Shown: piece by piece, positions 45,273 through 53,148 of the stretch
Position numbering within the stretch: the stretch's first letter is position 1
How the letters are laid out: every line of letters starts with the position of its first letter
NCBI RefSeq assembly: GCF_004382795.1
Contig: NZ_SMSG01000005.1
Coordinates: 186,001-250,000 of the forward strand
Direction of reading: 5' to 3'
Source of the DNA: Cumulibacter soli
GTDB taxonomy: Bacteria > Actinomycetota > Actinomycetes > Mycobacteriales > Antricoccaceae
Length of the DNA stretch: 64,000 bases
Translations under genes and position numbers: made by a program
The notes under the pieces: model-generated
What the model was told of the DNA's origin: nothing
The model's database searches: none
What the model saw: only the letters and a program-made list of their open reading frames with translations

Positions 45273-46247
45273 ATGCGCGCTGCATTGGTAACCCCGTCCA
45301 CGTCCGGCCCCGAGAGCATCGAGGCGGGGGAGATCGAAACCCCTACGCGAGGTGATGGGGAGGTCCTGATTGAGGTCAAAGCCGCCGGCGTGAACTTCCC
45401 GGATTTGCTGCTGTCGCAAGACAAGTATCAACTGAAGCCGGATCGTCCGTTCGTCCTCGGTGGTGAGCTCGCGGGCCTCGTAGTCGACGCGCCGGTGGGC
45501 TCCGAGTTCGTGCCAGGTGATCGCGTGGCCGCAACGTCGACGCTGAATGGCTTCGCCGAGTTTGCGTCGGTTCGGCTCGAAGATGTCTTTCCGCTACCCC
45601 ACAACATGAGCTTCGCCGCAGGGGCGTGCGTGACGATGAATTATCTGACCATGTCATTCGCGATCACGACTCGCGGTGCCCTGAAGCCTGGCGAGACGGT
45701 CCTGGTGCAGGGCGCCGCCGGTGGCATCGGGACGGCGACGATCCAGCTGGCCGCGGCGTACGGTGCGCGGGTGATCGGTGTCGTCTCATCAGAACGCAAG
45801 GCGGATTTCATCAAGTCGGTCGGTGCTCACGAAGCGGTGCTTGTGGATGGATTTAAAGAAGCTGTGCGTGAACTGACGAACGATCAAGGAGTCGATATCG
45901 TCGCCGACCCGGTGGGTGGTGACCGTTTCACGGATTCACTACGCTGCCTGGCTCCGCAAGGCCGCATGCTCGTGGTCGGCTTCACCGCCGGCGACATCCC
46001 GACCGTGAAGGTGAATCGGCTCCTACTGAACAATCTCGACGTACGCGGGGTGGGGTGGGGCAACTTCGCATTCTCCAAGCCGGGCTATGTGCGCAAAGAA
46101 TGGGACAAACTCGTTCCTTTGATGGAGAAAGGACAGATTAATCCGCCGATCAGCGCGACGTTCTCCATCGATGAGGTAGGCGCCGCCGTCGCCGGCCTCG
46201 GTACGCGAGAAGTCCTCGGTAAGAACGTGATCGTCTTTGGTGACTAG
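45273..46247 (+). CDS. NADPH:quinone oxidoreductase-like MDR protein
   Basis: A 324-residue zinc-independent medium-chain dehydrogenase. GroES-like N-terminus with VKAAGVNFPDLLLSQDKYQLKPDRPFVLG, nucleotide loop VQGAAGGIGTATIQLA (about 146-161) and a C-terminal LGKNVIVFGD. The zinc-binding cysteines of alcohol dehydrogenases are absent. It acts as a quinone or enoyl-thioester reductase. Third gene of the plus-strand arm, behind an AGAAAGGA site. Confidence 0.88.
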   Translation: MRAALVTPSTSGPESIEAGEIETPTRGDGEVLIEVKAAGVNFPDLLLSQDKYQLKPDRPFVLGGELAGLVVDAPVGSEFVPGDRVAATSTLNGFAEFASVRLEDVFPLPHNMSFAAGACVTMNYLTMSFAITTRGALKPGETVLVQGAAGGIGTATIQLAAAYGARVIGVVSSERKADFIKSVGAHEAVLVDGFKEAVRELTNDQGVDIVADPVGGDRFTDSLRCLAPQGRMLVVGFTAGDIPTVKVNRLLLNNLDVRGVGWGNFAFSKPGYVRKEWDKLVPLMEKGQINPPISATFSIDEVGAAVAGLGTREVLGKNVIVFGD

Positions 46248-46320
46248 TAACCGTCAAGATAGATCTCACTCTGCGTACGCGTGGCAGGTGGCCGTCGATG
46301 GATGCCGGACTTGCGCCAGT

Positions 46321-46755
46321 CTATTGATAACGCTCCTCACGGGCTTGACGCCGTGTGGCTGCCGTGAACTTTGATGACTTCATGCTGCGCCAGTTCCTAG
46401 TGATGGGATCGGGGGCCGTCGCATTCTCGAAAACGAGGTGGAGGATCCGGTCGATATCAGTCCGTGAAGCGTCTCGAACGTCCACATCGGCGGCCGATGT
46501 CGGGTCGAGCAGACGAAGATTGTGGCTCAGGTCATCGATAACCACCGGCGCTACGTAGTTATCCCGGTTGAAATCGATGATCAGGCGAGACACCAGGCTC
46601 CACACTTCCCGGTCGTCCGGGCGCGGTACCGCGTGGAGTTCCTCGCGGAATTGCTGGATGCGTTCTGCGCTACGGATGCGACGCGCACGACCTGAACGTC
46701 GGTTCCTGGAAAACACGCCTAGGCCGGTCGCGGTGGCTGTCGTGATTGGGTCCAT
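46321..46755 (-). CDS. Hypothetical protein
   Basis: A 144-residue basic protein with no membrane span and no family I recognise. An Arg-rich N-terminal third, a central helical stretch (REVWSLVSRLIIDFNRDNYVAP) and an Arg/Lys-rich tail are visible. No clear ribosome site. Composition and codon use look coding. It lies alone between the catabolic island and repeat copy 2. Confidence 0.5.
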   Translation of the reverse strand: MDPITTATATGLGVFSRNRRSGRARRIRSAERIQQFREELHAVPRPDDREVWSLVSRLIIDFNRDNYVAPVVIDDLSHNLRLLDPTSAADVDVRDASRTDIDRILHLVFENATAPDPITRNWRSMKSSKFTAATRRQAREERYQ

Positions 46756-47187
46756 AGCGTCCGTCTTAGCAGCTGCCAGGCGTCGCCGTCGACTGCGCAG
46801 GTCGCTGAACGCGGCGCGTTACCTCTCTGATGTCTCTTGAATTGGCAAATGTTGTCGCCGGGTCCGGTTTCGCCGTGAGCACGCACCGTGCCTGTGCACT
46901 CGATCCGCCAGGGCGAACGAGAGTTCGACTCCGCGCTGTCGAAACGTTTGTTGTGACCCCTCGAACCGCCGTGGGGCCTGCTAAGGGCGCCGGTAGGTTG
47001 CGCCAAGCACTTGGGACCGATGCCAAGACCTAGGCGCCCCAAAAACGCAGGGAAAATGGCTAGGCATCGCACAGAGCGCGATGCGCCCACGATTTTCGTG
47101 CGTCTTTTGCGGGGTTCGACGGCACTCATGCGGACCTGGAGGGTGCCGCTACTGTGGGGCCATATATGCGAACAGCGGGGAGGGCCT
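46756..47187. other. 432-bp intergenic region with repeat copy 2
   Basis: No gene is supported. The right half carries the structured repeat (47028-47118 plus the shared tail to 47160), which lies immediately upstream of the CinA-type gene and may include its promoter or leader. Confidence 0.5.
47028..47118. repeat. Structured interspersed repeat, copy 2
   Basis: 91 bp, partner of copy 1 at 36056. The outer arms lie at about 47039-47057 and 47092-47113. The inner hairpin GCATCGC (47064-47070)/GCGATGC (47078-47084) is perfectly paired around the loop ACAGAGC. Similarity resumes at 47138-47160 (GGAGGGTGCCG, then TACTGTGGGGC). The end of the shared tail is 28 bp upstream of GTG 47188. Confidence 0.85.
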
Positions 47188-47667
47188 GTGGACGAACTAC
47201 TCGCGAAGGCGAGCGAAGTGGCGGCGGCGTTGCGTGAACGCGGCGAAACGATTGCGGTGACCGAGGCGTCCTCGGGAGGGCTAATCTCGGCGGCGCTATT
47301 GGGCCAAGCGGGCGCGTCTGCGTACTACGTGGGCGGCAACGTGGTCTACACGAAGGCCGCGTTGAGCAATCTGCTCGCGATAACGCCCTCGGACATGACC
47401 GGTGTGCGCCCGCTGTCCGAGCCGCATGCGAATTTGTTGGCGAGTGCAGTGCGGGACCGGCTCGGTACGACCTGGGGAATCGCCGAGTTTGGTGCAGCCG
47501 GGCCGTCGGGCACGCGGTACGGCGACCCTGCGGGAACGACGTTCCTCGGTGTGGTGGGTCCGGTCGAGTTGACCCGCACGATTGAGACGGGCTCGAACGA
47601 TCGCGTAGCGAATATGCAGGCGTTCGCCGTGGCGGCGCTGGAGTTGCTGAACGAGGCGCTCGCGTAG
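47188..47667 (+). CDS. pncC: CinA C-terminal domain / nicotinamide-nucleotide amidohydrolase
   Basis: GTG 47188 behind GGGGAGGG gives 159 residues, the length of a stand-alone CinA C-terminal domain. Features: VTEASSGGLISAALLGQAGASAYYVGGNVVYT (about 29-60), RPLSEPHANLLASAVRDRLG, and GPSGTRYGDPAGTTFLGV. The family deamidates NMN in pyridine nucleotide salvage. The open frame extends upstream through repeat copy 2, but that extension has no family similarity. Confidence 0.85.
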   Translation: MDELLAKASEVAAALRERGETIAVTEASSGGLISAALLGQAGASAYYVGGNVVYTKAALSNLLAITPSDMTGVRPLSEPHANLLASAVRDRLGTTWGIAEFGAAGPSGTRYGDPAGTTFLGVVGPVELTRTIETGSNDRVANMQAFAVAALELLNEALA

Positions 47668-47724
47668 CAGGGTCGACAGGGCACCCGAGGCACTACTCAT
47701 GAGGCACTTGCGTAACGGCAGCAG

Positions 47725-47788
47725 CGAGCCACTGACGTGTCGAGCCACTGACGTGTCGAGCCACTGACGTGTCGAGCCACTGACGTGC
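47725..47788. repeat. 16-bp minisatellite downstream of pncC
   Basis: Four units of CGAGCCACTGACGTGT (47725, 47741, 47757, 47773; the last has one change), 58 bp after the pncC stop. The period matches the array at 33015 although the unit sequence differs. Confidence 0.92.
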
Positions 47789-47874
47789 CGGGGTACCTGA
47801 TCGCCTCAACCGGATTGGTCTTGCCTTGTCCACTTGCCTAACTGCCACAGGGGCCGGAAGTTCTCATCCGCACA

Positions 47875-48210
47875 TCAGTTGGCGGGGCTGAGATTCTCGC
47901 ACCAATCCTCGGCGCTGAGCAGACCGTCAGAGTCCTGATTCTCAAGCAGGCAATCGCGATAGCTATCGCGTTCTGCTTCTTCCCTGTTGGCGTCCGATAG
48001 CGACAGCAGTAGCGGGATCATCGCGATCAATATGGGGATCACGATGATGCAGACGACGCGAGTCACGGTGAACTGCGTATCGCTGGGGCGGTGCGCCTCG
48101 GGGTCCTGGTACCGCCACGCGGTCGTCTTCTCCCACGCATGAGCGGGGCTGATCGCCGACCATAGACACATGACGATGGCGATGACAACGAAGACGATGG
48201 CGATACCCAT
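47875..48210 (-). CDS. Small membrane protein, DUF6199-like
   Basis: A 111-residue protein with an N-terminal membrane span, a WEKTTAWRYQDPEAHRPSD motif similar to DUF6199 proteins (assignment from memory, tentative), a second span (about 51-70) and an acidic cytoplasmic or extracellular tail with two cysteines. Function unknown. Confidence 0.6.
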   Translation of the reverse strand: MGIAIVFVVIAIVMCLWSAISPAHAWEKTTAWRYQDPEAHRPSDTQFTVTRVVCIIVIPILIAMIPLLLSLSDANREEAERDSYRDCLLENQDSDGLLSAEDWCENLSPAN

Positions 48211-48329
48211 TGGGCACTGAGGCTAGTTGGCCGGGTGATTCGATCGCAACGAAATATTGCGACCACTAGGGTGAATCGTGTGTATATGGCGACACCGTTG
48301 ATCGAGGCGAAGACTGCCTTAGTGGCCCG

Positions 48330-49367
48330 ATGATGATCGCGTGGTGGATCCTCATCGCGCTCTGCGCGGTAACCTGCGTGATCCGGTATGTCCGGGAACC
48401 TCGTCGGCTCAGCAACGGCGTCCTCGTGTTGTGCACCATCCTCCTCGTGCTGATTGTGCTGCCGAGAATGGGTGGTCGGGTCCAGGAGATCGTCGGCGCG
48501 TATGTCATCAATCCGCTGTTGATCATTGCGGTGCTGGGCTACCTGGCGATGATCGGATTCCTGCTGGTGAATGGTGTGATCGTGACGCGGCGCGAGGGTC
48601 GTTCGTTGGCGATGCTCCTGCCGTTGCTGGTGTCACTGGCGATGATCATCGTACCGCTCGGCGTGCTGTACGGCTTCGCGATCGAGACCAAGCAACCCGG
48701 TATCTGGCTGACCTCGGTCACTGTCTTCGTAGTGATGGTCGTCGGGTACGTCGGCTTCGTATTCGCCAGCTTCGCGACCTTCAGCCTGCTGTACCGCTTC
48801 CGACGTCCGCCCAAGGTCGCCGGGACCGTCGTGATCCTCGGATCGCGCGTCATCGACGGCGGTGTCACACCGCTACTCGCGAGCCGGATCGAGCGAGGCA
48901 TTGAGCTCTACCGCACCAGCACGTCACCGGACGGCGGCAAGCCCCTGCTGATCTGTTCCGGCGGACAGGGCGCCGACGAGACGCGATCCGAGGCGTCGGC
49001 AATGGCCGACTATGTGCGCGAGCGTGCGGTGCCCGCTGAAGATGTGGTTGAAGAGAATCGCTCCACCACGACCGAGGAGAACCTCGCCTTCAGTTGGGGA
49101 ATCGCGCGCGAGCACGGCCGCAGTGACGACGCGATGTTGGTATCGACCAATGACTTCCACACATTCCGTACGGCGTTGCTGACGCGCAGGCTCGGGATCG
49201 ACGCGTACGTCGCCGCGGCGCCGACGGCTCGCTACTACATTCCGGCGGCTTATCTGCGCGAGTTCGTGGCCGTTGTACGTGACTACTTATGGATCCACCT
49301 CGGCGTCCTGGCATTGTTCGGTGCGATGGTTGGTTTCGCGGTCTGGGAGTCGTTCCAGCAGCATTGA
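48330..49367 (+). CDS. YdcF/ElyC (DUF218) family membrane protein
   Basis: A 345-residue protein with about four N-terminal spans (to about 155), a DUF218 domain (about 168-315) and a C-terminal span. Motifs: VILGSRVIDGGVTPLLASRIERGIELY, SGGQGADETRSEASAMADY, ENRSTTTEENLAFS, VSTNDFHTFRTALLTRRLG. The family is linked to envelope/polyprenol metabolism; no activity is proven. ATG 48330 or 48333. Confidence 0.88.
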   Translation: MMIAWWILIALCAVTCVIRYVREPRRLSNGVLVLCTILLVLIVLPRMGGRVQEIVGAYVINPLLIIAVLGYLAMIGFLLVNGVIVTRREGRSLAMLLPLLVSLAMIIVPLGVLYGFAIETKQPGIWLTSVTVFVVMVVGYVGFVFASFATFSLLYRFRRPPKVAGTVVILGSRVIDGGVTPLLASRIERGIELYRTSTSPDGGKPLLICSGGQGADETRSEASAMADYVRERAVPAEDVVEENRSTTTEENLAFSWGIAREHGRSDDAMLVSTNDFHTFRTALLTRRLGIDAYVAAAPTARYYIPAAYLREFVAVVRDYLWIHLGVLALFGAMVGFAVWESFQQH

Positions 49368-49602
49368 TCGGCGATACGCCGCTGGCTCGCGGTGCGAGCG
49401 CCCGCGCCCAATCCCAGGTCCCAGGTCCCAGGCGAGCCGACGCTCACGTGCGAACTCAACCCCAAGCGAGCTCAAGCCCAGCCCCAAGCGAGCCTTGCCC
49501 AACCTCAAGCGCGAGGTGAGCGAGCCGACACATGTGTAGTGGTCGATCCACCCGTGCCGTATTGTCCGAAATTGACCGGTATATCAACTTTCGGAGGCCA
49601 TC

Positions 49603-50862
49603 GTGGCAGACGCATACATCATTGACGCGGTTCGTACGCCGCGCGGTATTGGCAAGGTCGGTAAGGGCGCGCTGGCGCACCTGCACCCCCAGCACCTTGG
49701 CGCGACAGTGCTGAAGGCACTCGCCGAGCGCAACAACCTCAACACCGAGGACGTCGACGACGTCGTCTGGGGCACCTCGTCGCAGGAGGGTAAGCACGGC
49801 GGCGACCTCGGTCGCATGGCGCTGCTGGCCGCCGGCTACGACACCAAGGCCTCGGGCGTCACGCTGGACCGTTTCTGCGGATCGGGTATCACCACCGTCA
49901 ACATGGCCGCCGCGTCGATCATGTCCGGGATGGAAGACCTGGTCATCGCCGGCGGTACCCAGATGATGAGTGAGACGGCGACCCAGTCCCGGGAAAAGAT
50001 GGAGAAGGGTGTCGCGGTCTACGGCATGGGCGCGGGTAACGCCGCGCTCGACGAGATGCACCCGCAGACTCACCAGGGCATCGGCGCCGACGCGATCGCC
50101 GCCAGCGAGGGCATCAGCCGTGAGGATCTCGAGGCCCTTGGCCTGGAGAGCCAGCGCCGCGCCGCGATCGCCATCGAAGAGGGCCGCTTCGACAACTCCG
50201 TCGTACCGGTCTACAACGAAGACGGTTCGGTTGCCCTCGACCACGAGGAGTACCCGCGTCCCAGCACCACCGCCGAGGGTCTGGCCGGCCTGAAGCCCGC
50301 GTTCGCGTCGATCATTGACGCTGATCAGGGCAACGGTCACACCCCGCGCGAGCAGGTCAAACGTCGCTACCCGGACCTCGAGTTCGAAGCCCTGCACCAC
50401 GCCGGCATCTCCTCGGGTGTCGTCGACGGCGCCGCGGCGATCTTGCTGGCGTCCAAGGAGTACGCCGAGAAGCACGGGATGAAGCCGCGTGCGCGCATCG
50501 TGGCATACGCGAACATGGGTGACGACCCGACCTTCATGCTGAACGCGCCGGTCCCGGCCGCGAAGAAGGTTCTGGCGAAGGCTGGCCTGTCGAAGGACGA
50601 CATCGACGTGTACGAGGTCAACGAGGCCTTCGCCGTCGTGACCGAAAAGTTCATCCGCGATATGGATGTCCCGCGTGAGAAGGTCAACCCGAACGGTGGC
50701 TCGATCGCTCTGGGTCACCCGATCGGTGCGACCGGTTCGATGTTGATCGGCACTGCCCTCGATGAGCTTGAGCGCACCGGTGGCCGCTACGGCCTGATCA
50801 CCATGTGCGCCGGTGGCGGTATGGCCCCGGCCGTGATCATCGAGCGCGTCGACGCCGCGTAA
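49603..50862 (+). CDS. Acetyl-CoA C-acyltransferase (thiolase)
   Basis: A 419-residue thiolase. Nucleophilic Cys92 in LDRFCGSG, catalytic His in GHPIGATGS (about 371-379) and Cys in TMCAGGGMAPA near the C-terminus. Strongly C-ending codons compared with neighbours suggest high expression. It catalyses 3-ketoacyl-CoA thiolysis or the reverse condensation. It stands alone and is followed by a hairpin. It could complete the beta-oxidation-like steps of the island at 36-46 kb, by inference only. Confidence 0.92.
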   Translation: MADAYIIDAVRTPRGIGKVGKGALAHLHPQHLGATVLKALAERNNLNTEDVDDVVWGTSSQEGKHGGDLGRMALLAAGYDTKASGVTLDRFCGSGITTVNMAAASIMSGMEDLVIAGGTQMMSETATQSREKMEKGVAVYGMGAGNAALDEMHPQTHQGIGADAIAASEGISREDLEALGLESQRRAAIAIEEGRFDNSVVPVYNEDGSVALDHEEYPRPSTTAEGLAGLKPAFASIIDADQGNGHTPREQVKRRYPDLEFEALHHAGISSGVVDGAAAILLASKEYAEKHGMKPRARIVAYANMGDDPTFMLNAPVPAAKKVLAKAGLSKDDIDVYEVNEAFAVVTEKFIRDMDVPREKVNPNGGSIALGHPIGATGSMLIGTALDELERTGGRYGLITMCAGGGMAPAVIIERVDAA

Positions 50863-50876
50863 CGAGTTGCACGTCA

Positions 50877-50917
50877 TCAGCGCCGCCCTCAACCATCTCG
50901 GTTGGGGGTGGCGCTGA
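50877..50917 (+). terminator. Terminator of the thiolase gene
   Basis: Arms TCAGCGCC-g-CCC-t-CAACC and GGTTG-g-GGG-t-GGCGCTGA with loop ATCTC, followed by a GTTTG stretch, 15 bp after the stop. Confidence 0.75.
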
Positions 50918-50993
50918 GTTTGCGAGTCGCTATCCGCCGAGCAACGGGGCGCAGGTCGAGTGGGTCACTCGCGTTCGCCGTCGTACGGCGAGA

Positions 50994-51395
50994 CTAAGCG
51001 GGAATGATCGACTTCGTGACGGTGGCGGCCGCGACGACGTTTCCGCCCGAGTGCGCCTCCGCGCGTAGGAATGCGAGCGACTTGCCGAGGCGCAGCACTT
51101 CCGCCTGCAGTTCGACGACCGAACCGCCCGGGACGCCTTTCATCAGTGAAATGTTCACCGCATGCGAGACGGCGATTTTGTCGGCGTCCAGTCGCGGTAT
51201 CAGCGCGAGATAGCAGGTCATGTCGAGCAGCGTGTAAATGACGCCGCCGTGCAGCCACCCACCCGGTCCCTGGGTCGGCTCGTCGACAGTGAACGTTGCT
51301 CCGGCCGCCGAGTCGGTCTCCTCGATCAGCGAGACCCCGAGAAAGCGGTGTAGCGGCAGGTCCATGACGGCCGTGATGCGCGGATCAGTACTCAT
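50994..51395 (-). CDS. PaaI/YdiI-like hot-dog thioesterase
   Basis: ATG 51395 behind AGAAGGA gives 133 residues, a standard single hot-dog domain; the frame extends upstream without family similarity. The motif GPGGWLHGGVIYTLLDMTCYLAL carries the G-x-x-H-G and downstream acidic residue of PaaI thioesterases. Probably hydrolyses aryl- or acyl-CoA. Confidence 0.85.
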   Translation of the reverse strand: MSTDPRITAVMDLPLHRFLGVSLIEETDSAAGATFTVDEPTQGPGGWLHGGVIYTLLDMTCYLALIPRLDADKIAVSHAVNISLMKGVPGGSVVELQAEVLRLGKSLAFLRAEAHSGGNVVAAATVTKSIIPA

Positions 51396-51431
51396 GCGTG
51401 TCCTTCTGACCGCGGTGCGGTCGACATGGGA

Positions 51432-51457
51432 AACCTGGCGCCGATCGGCGCCAGGTT
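51432..51457. terminator. Perfect palindromic terminator
   Basis: Arms AACCTGGCGCC (51432-51442) and GGCGCCAGGTT (51447-51457) around GATC. It lies 16 bp downstream of the dienelactone hydrolase stop and 37 bp upstream of the thioesterase start (both minus strand), separating the two genes. Confidence 0.75.
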
Positions 51458-51472
51458 GAGGTCCGTGATGGT

Positions 51473-52036
51473 TCAGCCGATCAGCGCAAAGACCCGCGAC
51501 CACATGAGCGTGGCGAGTTCCTCGTTGTAATCCGAACCGGTCGGGTCACCGAAGACGTGTCCGCTGCCTGGGTACACGTAGTGCGCGGCTTGGGCGCCGG
51601 AGCGTGCCGCAGACCGGACCAGCTCGTCGGGGTTACCCTCGTCAATCCACGGATCGTCGACGCTGTGGTGGATCTGCAACGGCACGTGTGACTGCCACGA
51701 GGTCGGTTTCGCTACGCCGCCGGCATGGAACAGCAGCGCGGCGCTGGCGCGCGGATCGCGCTTGCCCATCGACTGCGCCATCGCAGCACCCAGCGAGAAA
51801 CCGCCGAACACGAGCGGCCCCTCGAGGTCTGCGATCAAATCGGATGCGTGCTGGGCAAGATTGCCGAATCCGACCTCGTCGCGGTACGCCGTACCTTCCG
51901 TCGCGTTCGGGAACGTGTGCCCGTCGTAATAGTCGGGACGATGGACCGTGTGACCCGCGTCCACGAATAGGTCCGCCATCTTGTGGAAACCTTCATTGGC
52001 GCCAACTGCTGAGTGGAAAAGTACGACATTAGCCAT
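51473..52036 (-). CDS. Dienelactone hydrolase family protein
   Basis: A 187-residue alpha/beta hydrolase. Nucleophile elbow GGFSLGA (about 98-104) with Ser where classical dienelactone hydrolase has Cys; the acid is likely in HHSVDDPWID and the His in GSGHVFGDP. No signal peptide. Substrate unknown. Confidence 0.85.
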   Translation of the reverse strand: MANVVLFHSAVGANEGFHKMADLFVDAGHTVHRPDYYDGHTFPNATEGTAYRDEVGFGNLAQHASDLIADLEGPLVFGGFSLGAAMAQSMGKRDPRASAALLFHAGGVAKPTSWQSHVPLQIHHSVDDPWIDEGNPDELVRSAARSGAQAAHYVYPGSGHVFGDPTGSDYNEELATLMWSRVFALIG

Positions 52037-52073
52037 GCCGTAACCCTAGATTGTGTTCCGTGAGGGGCCTACG

Positions 52074-52105
52074 GGAGATGCAGTCTTCAGACTGCGACCA
52101 TCTCC
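52074..52105 (-). terminator. Hairpin downstream of exonuclease III
   Basis: Nested complementarity GGAGATG...CATCTCC enclosing GCAGTCT-TC-AGACTGC, on the 3' side of the exonuclease gene. Orientation is inferred from position. Confidence 0.6.
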
Positions 52106-52147
52106 ACATGCCCTGGCATCCGACCCCACCAGCCCTCACGCGGCGTG

Positions 52148-53035
52148 CTAGTCGCTCTTGTTGCCGCCCTGGCGGCGGGGATCCGATTTCGCCTGGGGGA
52201 GGCGACTGGTTTTCGCAACCCGTGACGGTGGCGGTACGACGGGCCCGATGTCCCCGTCCGGCGCCTCGTCGAGGTCGACGATTACGGGCGCGTGATCACT
52301 CGGGCCCTTTCCTTTGCGAGCCTGGCGATCGACCCACGTCGCGGCTACCCGGTCGGCGATCGGATCGCTTGCCAGGATCAGGTCGATGCGCATACCGAGG
52401 TCTTTGTGGAACATGCCGGCCCGGTAGTCCCAGTAGCTGAAGATCCGTTCGTTCGGCCACCGCTCGCGTACCACGTCGCGCAACCCTGCCTCCTGTAGCC
52501 GACGCAGCGCGGCGCGCTCCGGCTCGGTGACGTGGGTCTGTCCGACGTACGCCGCGGGATCGAACACGTCGCGGTCGGTCGGCGCGATGTTGACGTCCCC
52601 GCAGACCAGTTGCGGCCCGCCGTCGGCCACGAGCGCCCGAAGCGCCTCGAGCCATTCGAGTTTGTATCGGTAGTGCTCAGAGTCCGGCTCGCGCCCGTTC
52701 GGTACGTACACGGACCGAACCGTGATACCGCCACAGACCGCGGAAACCAGTCGCGCCTCTTGGTCTGGAAACCCGGGACCGCCGGGCAGACCCGCGACGA
52801 CGTCCGACAAGCCGACCCGCGACAGGATCGCGACGCCGTTCCACTGTGACTGCCCGTGCACCGCCGCCTCGTATCCGCGGGCTGCGAGGTCGGCATCGAG
52901 CAGCCTGTGGAACGCGTCGTCGGTGAGTTTGAGTTCCTGGAGACAGACGACGTCCGGCGCACGTTCGTCGAGCCACGGCAGCAGCCGGGCGACGCGTTGC
53001 TTGACCGAGTTCACATTCCACGTAGCGATCCGCAC
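52148..53035 (-). CDS. xthA: Exodeoxyribonuclease III
   Basis: A 295-residue AP endonuclease/3'-5' exonuclease of base-excision repair. Metal and catalytic motifs: WNVNSV, LQELKL (Glu), YVPNGR, GDVNIAPTDRDVF, and the terminal SDHAPV. About 30 residues of basic, proline-rich tail follow the catalytic domain. Confidence 0.93.
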   Translation of the reverse strand: MRIATWNVNSVKQRVARLLPWLDERAPDVVCLQELKLTDDAFHRLLDADLAARGYEAAVHGQSQWNGVAILSRVGLSDVVAGLPGGPGFPDQEARLVSAVCGGITVRSVYVPNGREPDSEHYRYKLEWLEALRALVADGGPQLVCGDVNIAPTDRDVFDPAAYVGQTHVTEPERAALRRLQEAGLRDVVRERWPNERIFSYWDYRAGMFHKDLGMRIDLILASDPIADRVAATWVDRQARKGKGPSDHAPVIVDLDEAPDGDIGPVVPPPSRVAKTSRLPQAKSDPRRQGGNKSD

Positions 53036-53148
53036 CCAACCACCGTAATCGCGACGCGCGCAACCGCGCGATGCCCTGCACCAACCAGCGCAGCAGTGCG
53101 GCGCCCGGACCGCTTGCCCAGCGGCCCGGACGCCACACCGACGAGGGC

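Noticed and set aside
46756-47129. Possible minus-strand gene between the hypothetical protein and pncC
   Set aside because: The open frames there run through the structured repeat, are low in coding character and have no ribosome site.
49410-49520. CCCAGGT triplication and CCCCAAGCGAGC words upstream of the thiolase
   Set aside because: Short and imperfect; no structure or regulatory logic could be supported beyond simple-sequence drift.
49456-50892. A 478-codon open frame on the minus strand opposite the thiolase
   Set aside because: It lies entirely opposite a clear thiolase gene, is His/Arg/Asp-rich without fold features, and is explained by the strong C-ending codon bias of the real gene.
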